Of a DNA stretch of 64,000 nt, positions 55,001-63,752 are shown in pieces. This DNA comes from UBA5189 sp040389445 (GTDB lineage Bacteria; Chloroflexota; Limnocylindria; Limnocylindrales; CSP1-4). The position numbers and the translations under genes were made by a program. The notes under the pieces are model-generated. The model made no database searches. It was not told the origin of the DNA and worked only from the letters and a program-made list of their open reading frames with translations. The stretch is from assembly GCA_040389445.1 (NCBI GenBank), contig JAZJZX010000010.1:124001-188000 (forward strand), written 5' to 3'. Within the stretch, counting starts at the first letter, position 1. The number at the start of each line of letters is the position of its first letter.

Positions 55001-56002
55001 CCCGGCCGTGATGAAGGTCGCGAATCCGATGGCGCCACCGAGATAGGCACCGACGATGACCGGGCGTCGCCCGATGCGATCGGACAGCCAACCGGCCACG
55101 AGCGGCATCGGGACCGACAGGACGATGAGCCCGCCGTACATGAGATCCGTGGTGGACGATGGCAGCCCGAGGACCTTCGTGAGGTAGAGCAGCGCGAACA
55201 GGTTGGCAACGCCGAGGCCCCGGCCGCCGCCGCCGAGCACCGACGCCAGGTAGACCCGTCGGATCGTCGGGATGCGCCGGATCTGGCCGAGCGCCTGCCG
55301 AACCGATCCTTCGGCTCGTGCCGCCGCGCGATCCGTGCCGTGCTCGACGACCCACCGCACGATCGCCACGGCGATTACGGCGGCCGGCAACCCGAAGATG
55401 ATCGAGACCCCGCGCCACCCCACGGCGGCCAGCAGGAAGGGCCCGGTCAGGGCGACCACGACGGTGCCCACGTTCCCTCCGGAAATGTGGGCGCTGATCG
55501 CAAAGCCACGCCTGGACGGTGGGAACTGTTCGGCCAGGAGCCCGTTGCCGACCGGATGCTGCGGCGCGCCACCAATTCGCGAGACGATGCTCGTGGCCGC
55601 GAAGGCGCCGAAGGTCGGTGCTGCCGCCTGGGCCGCGAACCCGAGGCCGAACAGCATGCCGCCGATGCCCATCAGCCAGCGCCGCGGCATGTGTCGGGTC
55701 AGATACGCGAAGCTGGCCTGGACGAGGCCCGAAGCCAGGGCCCCGGCCGCCGCCACGAAGGTGATCGATTCGACGCCGACGTGGAACTCGTTGATGACGG
55801 CGAGGAAGATGAGCGGCAGGATCACCGCCTGCGCGTGGTTCACCGCGTGGGCGATGGACAGAAGCCAGAGGGTCCGATCCGGATGAATCTGCGCGATCTT
55901 CACGGGGGTCGACGCATCGGGCACGGGCGCAGGATAGCCGTCCGGGGCCCCCCACGCTGCCGCGCCTCGCGCGCCTCGCGCCTCGCGCGCCTCGCGCCCC
56001 GC

Positions 56003-56115
56003 GCGCAACTGTCAGTTGCGCGATTTCGATGAGCGAGCACGGCCAATCTGCCAGATCGACGGAATCTGTACGACTGGCAATCGGGCCGTGCTCATTGGTC
56101 GAAAATGGGCAACCA
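56003..56115. repeat. Large nested inverted repeats downstream of glnA
   Basis: GCGCAACTG-T-CAGTTGCGC (56003-56021) is a perfect palindrome. Next to it GAGCACGGCC (56035-56044) pairs exactly with GGCCGTGCTC (56084-56093), enclosing TGCCAG/CTGGCA. Outside, TTTCGA and TCGAAA pair, with a further imperfect arm (12 of 15 bases) to about 56115. It could be a terminator-like structure, an RNA or a palindromic repeat element. Confidence 0.6.
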
Positions 56116-56124
56116 GGAGTTGCG

Positions 56125-56245
56125 CACCATGGCAGCCCGGGGCAGCCGCCGCAGTCCGGTGCAGCCGCCGAAGCCCGGGGCAGCTGGGGCACCATGGCAG
56201 CCCGGGGCAGCCGCCGCAGCCCGGGGCAGCCGCCGCGGCGCGTGC
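56125..56245. repeat. GC-rich direct repeats (GCAGCCCGGGGCAGCCGCC type)
   Basis: A ~30-bp block starting CACCATGGCAGCCCGGGG at 56125 recurs at 56190 (period 65), with shorter GGGCAGCCGCCGCAG copies after each. No gene. Together with CGCGCCTCG repeats near 55960-56000 this makes most of the glnA-transporter gap low-complexity DNA. Confidence 0.6.
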
Positions 56246-56260
56246 ACCAAACGGTGACCC

Positions 56261-56448
56261 GGGCCTGGGACGGGGTCCGCGTCGCGCCAGGTGCCGGTAA
56301 GGGAACTGCCCTAGAACTGATCCAGGTAGCGCTCGACCTCCCAGTCGGAGACCTGGGCCTGGGACGGGGTCCGCGTCGCGCCAGGTGCCGGTAAGGGAAC
56401 TGCCCTAGAACTGATCCAGGTAGCGCTCGACCTCCCAGTCGGAGACCT
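56261..56448. repeat. 94-bp tandem duplication of the glnA 3' end
   Basis: Copy 1 (56261-56354) and copy 2 (56355-56448) read identical over their length. The unit holds the last 14 codons of glnA, its stop and about 50 bp beyond. Copy 2 is in the functional gene; copy 1 is a detached duplicate of the tail, whose frame encodes VSDWEVERYLDQF again. Confidence 0.85.
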
Positions 56449-57769
56449 GGGTTCGATATTCGTCCCACTCGGCGCGCTTGGCCTCGACGAAGTGCCCATA
56501 CACGTGCTCGCCGAGCGCCTCGCGGATGACGTCATCCTTTTCGAGCTCGTCGAGCGCCTCCCCGAGCGTCCCGGGCAGCTCCTTGATCGCCTTCGATGCG
56601 ATCGTGGCCGCGTCCATCTCGAAGAGGGATTCCTCCACGGGCTCCGAGAGCGTCAGGCCCTTCTCCACGCCGTCCAGGCCGGCCGCGACCATCGCCGCGA
56701 ACGCCAGGTACGTGTTGGAGGAAGGATCCGGGCAGCGGACCTCGGCGCGGGTGCCCTCGATGGACTTGCCGGGCGAGATCATCGGCACGCGGATCAGCGC
56801 GGACCGGTTGGTCCGGCCCCAGGTGATGTAGGTGGGCGCTTCGTAGCCCGGCACGAGCCGCTTGTAGCTGTTCACGAGCGGAGCGAGCACGGCGCTCATG
56901 CCGCGGGCATGGGCAAGGATGCCGGCCATGTACGACTTCGCGAGCTCGGACAGGCCGTACGGCGCGTCCGGATCGGCGAACGAGTTCACCGAATCGGCGA
57001 TCGAGAAGAGGCTCTGGTGGGTGTGCATGCCCGAACCGTTGATCCCGTGGATCGGCTTGGGCATGAAGGTGGCATACAGCCCGTGCTGCTGGGCGATCGC
57101 CTTCAGGGTGAACTTGAAGGTGATCGCGTTGTCGGCCGTCTGGAGGGCGTCGGCGTACTCGAAGTCGATCTCGTGCTGGCCGGCCGCAACCTCATGATGG
57201 GCGGCCTCGACCCGGATCCCGAAGGCCTCCAGGGCATCCACCATGTCCTGCCGGACTTCCTGGGCGAGATCGGTTGAGAAGTCGAAGTAGCCGGCCTGAT
57301 CGTGCGGGAGCGGCTCGATGCCGCCGTCCTCGCCGCGCCGGAACAGGAAGAACTCGAGCTCCGGGCCCATGTTGACGAGGTAGCCGAGCTTCTTCGCCCG
57401 CTCGACCTGGCGGCGCAGGACCCAGCGCGGGTCGCCGACGAACGGCTCGCCCCGCGGCGTGAAGACGTCGCAGATCACGCGGGCGGTGCCGCGCGGCCCG
57501 TCGGCCCGCTGCCACGGGATCTCCGCGAAGGTCCGCATGTCCGGCATCAGGTACTGATCGCTCTCCGCGATCCGGGTGAATCCCTCGATCGACGATCCAT
57601 CGAACCAGGTCCCGTGCTTCACCGAGCCCTCGAGCTGGTGGATGGGGATCGTCACCGCCTTGACGGAACCGATGATGTCCGTGAACTGGAGCTGGATGAA
57701 GCGAATGCCCTTCGACTTCGCGCCTTCGATGAGCTCGATGCCGTCAACGGCTTCGTATGGTGCGACCAC
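56405..57769 (-). CDS. glnA: Glutamine synthetase type I
   Basis: 454 residues. Makes glutamine from glutamate, ammonia and ATP in the cytoplasm, in dodecamers. Seen: the beta-grasp N terminus (FIQLQFTDIIGSVKAVTIP), the DGSSIEGF loop near 57-64, the catalytic NMGPELEFFLF (Glu metal ligands), AGQHEIDFEY, NGSGMHTHQSLF and the ATP/Arg site EVRCPDPSSNTYLAFAAM. Length is that of GSI-alpha enzymes; the KxxPNLYDLP adenylylation loop of GSI-beta is absent. GTG 57767-57769 has AGGCAGGA upstream. Control is likely through its own promoter (57925) and a structured leader; the last codons are duplicated downstream. Confidence 0.97.
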   Translation of the reverse strand: MVAPYEAVDGIELIEGAKSKGIRFIQLQFTDIIGSVKAVTIPIHQLEGSVKHGTWFDGSSIEGFTRIAESDQYLMPDMRTFAEIPWQRADGPRGTARVICDVFTPRGEPFVGDPRWVLRRQVERAKKLGYLVNMGPELEFFLFRRGEDGGIEPLPHDQAGYFDFSTDLAQEVRQDMVDALEAFGIRVEAAHHEVAAGQHEIDFEYADALQTADNAITFKFTLKAIAQQHGLYATFMPKPIHGINGSGMHTHQSLFSIADSVNSFADPDAPYGLSELAKSYMAGILAHARGMSAVLAPLVNSYKRLVPGYEAPTYITWGRTNRSALIRVPMISPGKSIEGTRAEVRCPDPSSNTYLAFAAMVAAGLDGVEKGLTLSEPVEESLFEMDAATIASKAIKELPGTLGEALDELEKDDVIREALGEHVYGHFVEAKRAEWDEYRTQVSDWEVERYLDQF

Positions 57770-57786
57770 CGGTCCTGCCTCCTGCT

Positions 57787-57885
57787 GTCATCCAGGGCGC
57801 CCGCTACCCAACGGGCGGTACCGGATGACCTTCCTGGTTGGACGGTCTACCGATCCTGGTTGCTGGGTACGGCACCTCTTGTGCC
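57787..57885 (-). promoter_or_regulatory. Structured 5' leader of glnA
   Basis: On the transcript: hairpin GGCAC-N5-GTGCC (57871-57885), then a two-tier stem GTCATCC/GGATGAC (57787-57829) enclosing CGCCCG/CGGGCG with an 8-nt loop. The loop TTGGGTAG can pair with the upstream TACCCA (57864-57869), a possible pseudoknot. It ends about 18 nt before the start codon. May be a riboswitch-like or protein-binding leader; no known motif matched by eye. Confidence 0.5.
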
Positions 57886-57924
57886 ATTCGCATGAAATCA
57901 ACGCGCCTGCGTCGGTCGACTCAG

Positions 57925-57952
57925 ATCCTAGCAGCCGGACGTATGGGCGCAA
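57925..57952 (-). promoter_or_regulatory. Putative glnA promoter
   Basis: TTGCGC, 16 nt, TAGGAT on the minus strand, in the gap between the PucR gene and glnA. It would give a leader of about 150 nt containing the stem-loops described above. Confidence 0.5.
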
Positions 57953-57978
57953 TGTGACTTCGAATGCTCGACGAGGCG

Positions 57979-59511
57979 CTAAAGATAGTCTGTTTGCACA
58001 AGTCTGAGGGCGATGGCGAGCGGCAGACGCACCTCCGGGTCGGCCAGGCGCCATCCCGTGAGCACCTCGATCCGTCGGAGCCGATACGAAACCGTATTCC
58101 GGTGCACGCCGAGAGCCGCGGCGGCTTCACTTGCGCCGCCATGGTCGAGCAGGGCGCGCAGGGTCGCGAGATGCTCCCGGCGGACATCCGGTCGACTGTT
58201 GAGCAGCGGCTCGAGGAGTTCCCGCGCAAGCCGGTCTCCCTCCGGCAGGTTGTGCAGCGCGCCCAGGAGGCGATAGGCCGCCAGCCGGCTCACCTGGGCA
58301 ACCTGGGGAGGGTGAGCCAGGACCTCCGCCGCCTGCAGGGCGGCCCGTGCCTCGGCTTCCTGGGCCGGCCGTTCGGTGGGTGCCGTGAACGGTCGCGAGA
58401 CGGCCACGGTGCGGCCGAGGAACGTCGCCATGCGACCCGCCATGAGAACGCCTTCGGTGGTGGCGGAGTCGCCGTCGAGTGCCATGACGGCCCGGATTTC
58501 CAGCGAATCCGCGTCGCCTCGCAGGGCCAGCCGCCGTGCCGGCGCGAGCATGCGGAGCTCTCTCCGAACGGACTCGCGCCGCTCGCGCGCCTCGGGCGCG
58601 TCATCCTCTCCTCCGGGCGTACGCTGCCGGGCGATCAGGACGACCCACGGCGGACCAGCCGACGGCAGCGCCTCGGCACGCCGCGCCTCATCCTGCGCCC
58701 GTCGGACCGCCTCATCACGCGAGAGCTCGAGGGCCAGGAGGCCGGCGACGCGCGCGATGCTCACCCGTTCCAGCTCCCCGACGGGCCGCTCGCCGAGTAG
58801 CACGAGGCCTCCGGCCGCGCCGCCGGCCGTCGGCAGCGGCACGCGCAGGGCCACGGCGTGACGGGGCCGTGCGTGATACCGCGCCACCGCGGCCGCTCCA
58901 TCGGGGACATCCGGCGGCGCGTGGACGGCGAGCGGGTCGCCGCGACGACCCTCGAGGGCCACCGCCCGGCCCAGGAACGTGGCCATCGCGCCGACGAGTG
59001 CCGCAGTTCCACCGCCCTCGAGGGCGAGGCGCTCGAGTCGCGTTTCAAGCAGCGCGGCCTGACGATCCAGCTCGGCGCCCTGGGTGACGAGGTAGCCGAT
59101 GAGGCTCCGCTCCAGCTCGGCCGTCTCGGCGCGAGGCACGCGCAACGCAGGTACGGACCGTTCGGTCAGGGCCGCCACGAGACCGTCGAGCAGGGTCGTC
59201 ACGTCGAGGCTGTCCGGGCCGGCCGACGTGTCGCCGGTCTCTCCCTCCACCAGCAGGACGCCCGAGACACGCGCCGCCGAACAGGCCGCCGCGAGCGCCT
59301 GCAATTCCTCGATGCCCGGGGCCACGACGGTGAGCGCCGACGCCGGCACGATGGCAAGATCGCCCGGCTCCAGCGCATCGAAGGCCGGAACGCGGGCTCG
59401 CATGACCCGGACCCAGGCGATGGGGAGGGTCGGGGCATCGGGGGCGCCCGGTGGTCCGGCCCACCGGGCTGCCGGCAGGATGGCGGCGGCAAGCTCCGAG
59501 AGGGTCGTCAA
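57979..59511 (-). CDS. PucR-family transcriptional regulator
   Basis: 510 residues. The C-terminal PucR HTH (HTH_30) is unmistakable: HGGASEAAAALGVHRNTVSY, then RLRRIEVLTGWRLADPEVRL. The middle (about 190-420) resembles the GGDEF-like/CdaR sensor region, and the N terminus the PucR N-terminal domain (LAIVPASALTVVAPGIEELQ). The family controls purine or other nitrogen-compound breakdown, so the position just before glnA is sensible. TTG at 59509-59511 overlaps the ResB stop (TTGA); no ATG or GTG suits better. Confidence 0.88.
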   Translation of the reverse strand: MTTLSELAAAILPAARWAGPPGAPDAPTLPIAWVRVMRARVPAFDALEPGDLAIVPASALTVVAPGIEELQALAAACSAARVSGVLLVEGETGDTSAGPDSLDVTTLLDGLVAALTERSVPALRVPRAETAELERSLIGYLVTQGAELDRQAALLETRLERLALEGGGTAALVGAMATFLGRAVALEGRRGDPLAVHAPPDVPDGAAAVARYHARPRHAVALRVPLPTAGGAAGGLVLLGERPVGELERVSIARVAGLLALELSRDEAVRRAQDEARRAEALPSAGPPWVVLIARQRTPGGEDDAPEARERRESVRRELRMLAPARRLALRGDADSLEIRAVMALDGDSATTEGVLMAGRMATFLGRTVAVSRPFTAPTERPAQEAEARAALQAAEVLAHPPQVAQVSRLAAYRLLGALHNLPEGDRLARELLEPLLNSRPDVRREHLATLRALLDHGGASEAAAALGVHRNTVSYRLRRIEVLTGWRLADPEVRLPLAIALRLVQTDYL

Positions 59512-61199
59512 TCCACGGCCCCTCGGGCGAACCCGGCCGGGTCGCCGGGTGGGTCGCTGCGAGAGTCGCCGGGTGGGTCGCCGGGCGGGTCGCTGCGAGA
59601 GTTGCCGGGCGGGTCGGCGGTCGGATCGCCCGCTCCCTCCGCGGCACTCCGGCGCGCCGCCACCAGATCGTCGACGAGGTGGCCGAATTCCCGGTCGAAG
59701 TCCACGTACCGATCCGACCTGCCGACGAGGGCCAACGTGCCGTCCTTGCCGAGACGGGCCCAGACGCGGCGCCTGGGCAGGTAGAAGGTGATGGAGAGTC
59801 CGATGATCAAACTCCCGAAGGCAGCCCAGATGATCCCCTGCCCTGGATCCCGCTTGGCGATCAGCAGCGTGTAGTTGGTGAACCCGGTCAGCGTCACCCT
59901 GAAGTCGAGCGCGTCGAACGCCGCCGTCGCGCCACGCGTGACGGTCAGCGGAAACCCGGTCTGGACCTGGTTCGTGCCATCCGGGTTGACGCCGGTGACC
60001 ACGTACGGAAGGAGGAGGAGCGTGCCAACCCGGTTCGCGGTTCGGTCGAGGAGCATCTGCAGTCCGATTCCCTTGCCCGGAACACCGAGCGTTCCGAACG
60101 GGAGGCCGCCCGCGTTGTCCGTCAGCGGGACCGGCCCGGTCCACAGCACGCTGCCGTCGAGCGCCTTGATCTCGATCTCCGGGGCCGGCCCGAATCCGTT
60201 CTGATGGAAGGTATAGCCGCCGGCCCGCAACGGGTCGTTGACCCGGATGGACTTCCGGGCGAGCAGGACGCCGTCCTGGTAGACGGACAGGTCGGTGACG
60301 AAATCCGATGCCTGCCCGCTCTCCAGGCCCGGCGCAAGGAAGCCGTTGTTCTTCACGAGCAGGAGGCCCGGCGTGCCGATCGGCTGAACGGTGAGGGTAT
60401 TCCCCTCCGCCACCACCAGTCCCTGCTCGTCGCCGAATCGCGAGGTCACGGCCCCACCGATCAGGAACAGGATCAGCCCGAGATGGCTGATGAGCGTCGC
60501 CATCTTGACCCAGCGGTGTCGGTCTCCGTACAGGTAGTGCGTGCCTGCAACCTCGGCCAGTCGCACGCGGAAGCCACGGCGTCGCAGGGCCCGCTCGACG
60601 GACGCGGAATCCAGCCCCGGCGCGATCCTGACCCGATCCGGCAGCCGGGGGTCGAAGTAGGCGTCCGGCTGGATCACCCGGATCTCGGCGGACTGGCGCC
60701 ACAGCCGCGGGGTGCGGTCGATGGTGCAGATGAGGATCGAGACGATCAGGACGATCATGCCGATGGAAAACCAGGTGGACGTGAAGACGTGGAAGAGCTG
60801 AAGTCGCTCCATGAGCCCGACCACCGACGCTCCGAGGACCGCGTCGTACCGGGCGTGGATGTCGGCCATCGCGGTGGCGTAGTCGCCGGCCGATCGAAAC
60901 GCAAACCCGGGCAGCTGCCGGATGGTCATGCCGACCACCGCGAGCAGCGCGAGCACGATGATCTGCAGCACCGCGAAATTCACCGAGGTGAACAGGCGCC
61001 ACAACACGGTACCCATCGATCCGAGTGGCCCGGCGTTGATCCTCGCCCGTCCCGCGGGCCCGGCGCCGAGATAGACGGCGATCCCGACGAGGAGGATCAG
61101 GCCGAACAGCAGGGTCGGAGAAATGATGGGCCTCGGGCCGTCAGGTGGCGAGCGCCGGCATGGTCGGCTCGGCGCCGACGCCCGCGGCCGCGAATGCAC
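59508..61199 (-). CDS. ResB-like cytochrome c biogenesis protein
   Basis: 563 residues. Membrane helices near 28-46, 67-88, 135-158, 232-252 and 470-490 with a large extracytoplasmic part (255-465), as in ResB/Ccs1, which with ResC (CcsA) delivers heme to c-type cytochromes. Motifs: LWRLFTSVNFAVLQIIVLAL, VLIVSILICTIDRTPRLWRQ and KMATLISHLGLILFLIGGAV with its conserved His. No ResC gene is nearby. The C-terminal 45 residues are DPPGDSRSDPPGD repeats. The start is uncertain: ATG 61199 overlaps the upstream gene by 59 bases but is needed for the first helix; ATG 61014-61016 would begin at the second. Confidence 0.87.
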   Translation of the reverse strand: MHSRPRASAPSRPCRRSPPDGPRPIISPTLLFGLILLVGIAVYLGAGPAGRARINAGPLGSMGTVLWRLFTSVNFAVLQIIVLALLAVVGMTIRQLPGFAFRSAGDYATAMADIHARYDAVLGASVVGLMERLQLFHVFTSTWFSIGMIVLIVSILICTIDRTPRLWRQSAEIRVIQPDAYFDPRLPDRVRIAPGLDSASVERALRRRGFRVRLAEVAGTHYLYGDRHRWVKMATLISHLGLILFLIGGAVTSRFGDEQGLVVAEGNTLTVQPIGTPGLLLVKNNGFLAPGLESGQASDFVTDLSVYQDGVLLARKSIRVNDPLRAGGYTFHQNGFGPAPEIEIKALDGSVLWTGPVPLTDNAGGLPFGTLGVPGKGIGLQMLLDRTANRVGTLLLLPYVVTGVNPDGTNQVQTGFPLTVTRGATAAFDALDFRVTLTGFTNYTLLIAKRDPGQGIIWAAFGSLIIGLSITFYLPRRRVWARLGKDGTLALVGRSDRYVDFDREFGHLVDDLVAARRSAAEGAGDPTADPPGNSRSDPPGDPPGDSRSDPPGDPAGFARGAVD

Positions 61200-62415
61200 G
61201 CGCGAAGTCGGCCTTGAGATCGTCGACGTCCTCGAGTCCGACGCTCACGCGCAACAGGCCGGGACGGATGCCACTGTCGATGAGCTGCTCCTCGGTCAGC
61301 TGACGCTGGGAGGTCGACGGCGGGTGAACGACCATCGTGTGGACGCTGCCGAGCGATGCGGTTCGTTCGGTCAGGGTCAGGGCGTCGATGACGGCGCGGC
61401 CCGCGTCGCGACCACCGGCAACCTCGAATGCGAGCATGCCGCTTGCCACGTCGGGCCGGAACTGCCGACGGACGACCTCACGCTGTGGGTGGGACGCGAG
61501 GCCCGGATAGAGCACGCGCTCCACGCCCGCCCGGCCCTCGAGCCAGGTGGCGAGGGACAGCGCGTTGGCGGCATGGCGGTCCATCCGGACCGCCAGGGTG
61601 AGCATTCCTCGCAGGGCGAGGAATGCCTCGATGGGAGCGAGCGTGGCGCCCGTGTCCACCTGGACCCGCCGGACCTCGGCGATCAGCCGGGCCGAACCTG
61701 CCACGACACCGGCCATGAGGTCGCTGTGGCCGCCGATGTACTTGGTGGCCGATTCCACGACGAGGTCGGCGCCGAGGGCCAGCGGGCGACAGACGTAGGT
61801 CGAGGCGAAGGTGTTGTCGACCACGTACAGCGCCCCGGCCTCGTGGGCGAGGTCCGCCACCGCTCGGTGATCGGTCACGAAGGTGGTGGGGTTGGCCGAC
61901 GTCTCTGCGTACACCAGGCGGGTCGGTGCTTCGGCCAGGGCGGCTTCGACCGCGCCGCGATCGGTCATATCCACCAGCCGGATCTCGACCCCGAAACGAC
62001 CGAAATAGTTGGCGAGCTGCGAGCGCGTGGATCCATACGCAGCCAGCGGAGCCACGACGCGATCGCCGACACGGAGCACCGAGGCACAGGTCGCGTGGAT
62101 GGCGGCCATCCCGGACGCGAGCGCGACCCCCGCCTCTCCGCCCGCGATCTCCGCGTACGCGTCACCGAGCGCGGTCGTCGTGGGGTTGGAGAGTCGGCTG
62201 TAGGCGTAGCCCGCTCGCGAATCGGCTGCGACCATGGCCAGCTCGTCCGTGTCCAGCGACGAGAACGTGGCGGTCTGGAAGATCGGTACCGTCGTGGGCC
62301 GCTGATGGACCTCGGGTGCGCGAGAGGCGGCGCGGATGGCCCGGGTGGAGAAGCCCGGCGCATCCGGGTCGCCGGGGTTCATCTCGGATCGCTCGGGCTG
62401 GTCGGGACTGGACAT
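61141..62415 (-). CDS. Cystathionine gamma-synthase / O-acylhomoserine sulfhydrylase-type PLP enzyme
   Basis: 424 residues. Full set of family motifs: YAYSRLSNPTTTALGDAYAE, EAGVALASGMAAIHATCASV, VYAETSANPTTFVTD, VVDNTFASTYVCRPLALGAD, and the PLP lysine in VESATKYIGGHSDLMAG. The C-terminal RVSVGLEDVDDLKADFARAF is typical. Likely methionine or homocysteine biosynthesis, but cystathionine lyase or methionine gamma-lyase cannot be excluded. ATG 62413-62415. It is followed by the ResB gene, which overlaps its end. Confidence 0.93.
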   Translation of the reverse strand: MSSPDQPERSEMNPGDPDAPGFSTRAIRAASRAPEVHQRPTTVPIFQTATFSSLDTDELAMVAADSRAGYAYSRLSNPTTTALGDAYAEIAGGEAGVALASGMAAIHATCASVLRVGDRVVAPLAAYGSTRSQLANYFGRFGVEIRLVDMTDRGAVEAALAEAPTRLVYAETSANPTTFVTDHRAVADLAHEAGALYVVDNTFASTYVCRPLALGADLVVESATKYIGGHSDLMAGVVAGSARLIAEVRRVQVDTGATLAPIEAFLALRGMLTLAVRMDRHAANALSLATWLEGRAGVERVLYPGLASHPQREVVRRQFRPDVASGMLAFEVAGGRDAGRAVIDALTLTERTASLGSVHTMVVHPPSTSQRQLTEEQLIDSGIRPGLLRVSVGLEDVDDLKADFARAFAAAGVGAEPTMPALAT

Positions 62416-62424
62416 GGAGCGATG

Positions 62425-63750
62425 CTACACCGGGCGGCCGGACGCCTCCGCTGACCCCGTCCGGTCGGTCGCCCGGTCGGCCGGCAGGTCCGACGGCAGG
62501 TCCGACGGCAGGTCCGACGGCAGGTCGGTCGGCAGGTCCGACGGCAGGTCCGACGTTGGCCCGGCCACGCGATTCCTGCCGCCCCGCTTGGACGCGTACA
62601 TGGCCTGATCCGCCTTGATCATGAGGGCGTTGGCCGACTCGCCATCGCGCGGGTAGGCCACGACGCCCACGGACACGGTGGGCGAACGGCCCATGCCCGG
62701 AATGTCCAGCCCCGCCACGCTCAGCCGGATTTTCTCCGCCAGGACCCAGCCGCCGGAGGGGTCCGTCTCGGGGAGCAGCGCGATGAATTCGTCGCCCCCG
62801 TAGCGCGCGGCGACGTCGATCTTTCGGACGCTTCCCTGGATCCGGTCGGCGATCGCACGGAGCGCGGCGTCCCCGGCATGGTGCCCCTGTTGGTCGTTGA
62901 TCGCCTTCAGGTCGTCGAGGTCGAGCATAAGGAGGCAGAAACCGCGACCGGAGCGGGCACTCCGGGCCAGTTCCCGATCCAGCGCAGCAAAGAACAGCGT
63001 CCGATTGAACAGGCCGGTCAGGGGATCCACGGCCGACAGCCGGATGGCCGCATCCCGCGATCGGCGTTGTTCGCGCCCGATCACCGAGCCGATATAGGCG
63101 AGCAGGAGAAGCGCCACCAGATTGACCGCCGATGTGGCCAGCTGGGTCGGCGTCGGTGCGCCGCTGCCGAGATACGCGGCCACGAGGTAGCCGACGATGG
63201 CTGCGACCGCGATGGTCAGGGTCGATCTCGGCTGGACGACGAGCGACGCCGTGCCGACGATCAGCGGGAACGTGAAGAAGAACGGGCTCGAATGGCCGCC
63301 CGTCAGGGCGACCAGCAGGGTCGCCATCACCAACGCGACGGTACCCTCCGCGGCCTGGCGGAATGTTCCGAGCACGGCCGCCGGCGGCAGATCGTGAACG
63401 ACCAGGACGAACAGACCGGTCAGCCCGAGGAGCACGTAGATCGCCGCGCTCGTGCCCGGCCACAGGCCACTCGAACCCACGATCACCGCGGTCGAGAGAA
63501 GAAAGACCCAGGACACGATGCGCACGATCCGGTCGTAGGTCGACGGGATACCGTCCGGCTGCTGCCCCAGGCCACCGATGAGGGCGCCGGGATCCAGATC
63601 GCCGGGCGCCTCGACCTCCAGGACGTTCGGGTCACCCGCGGGAAAGGGCCCTCGACCGGCCAGCATGGCCGGGACGGCGAGTGCCAGCGCGGCGCCTGCC
63701 ACCAGCAGAATGGCAACGGCGAGCACGAGTTCCACCGGCCCGCTGACCAC
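62425..63750 (-). CDS. Membrane-bound GGDEF diguanylate cyclase
   Basis: 441 residues. About eight hydrophobic helices (10-30 and 82-220) form an unclassified membrane sensor. The GGDEF domain follows (about 240-400): VDPLTGLFNRTLFFAALDRE, MLDLDDLKAINDQQGHHAGD, then RKIDVAARYGGDEFIALLPE with the intact GGDEF site and an RxxD inhibition site five residues before it, so product feedback is expected. Makes cyclic di-GMP from GTP. The tail is a run of SDLP/TDLP tetrapeptides encoded by a 12-bp DNA repeat (about 62480-62560). GTG 63748-63750 starts two bases after the Lrp-type gene's stop. Confidence 0.93.
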   Translation of the reverse strand: MVSGPVELVLAVAILLVAGAALALAVPAMLAGRGPFPAGDPNVLEVEAPGDLDPGALIGGLGQQPDGIPSTYDRIVRIVSWVFLLSTAVIVGSSGLWPGTSAAIYVLLGLTGLFVLVVHDLPPAAVLGTFRQAAEGTVALVMATLLVALTGGHSSPFFFTFPLIVGTASLVVQPRSTLTIAVAAIVGYLVAAYLGSGAPTPTQLATSAVNLVALLLLAYIGSVIGREQRRSRDAAIRLSAVDPLTGLFNRTLFFAALDRELARSARSGRGFCLLMLDLDDLKAINDQQGHHAGDAALRAIADRIQGSVRKIDVAARYGGDEFIALLPETDPSGGWVLAEKIRLSVAGLDIPGMGRSPTVSVGVVAYPRDGESANALMIKADQAMYASKRGGRNRVAGPTSDLPSDLPTDLPSDLPSDLPSDLPADRATDRTGSAEASGRPV

Positions 63751-63752
63751 CG

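Noticed and set aside
59451..61217. 588-residue plus-strand frame
   Set aside because: Antisense to the ResB-like gene; no recognisable domain.
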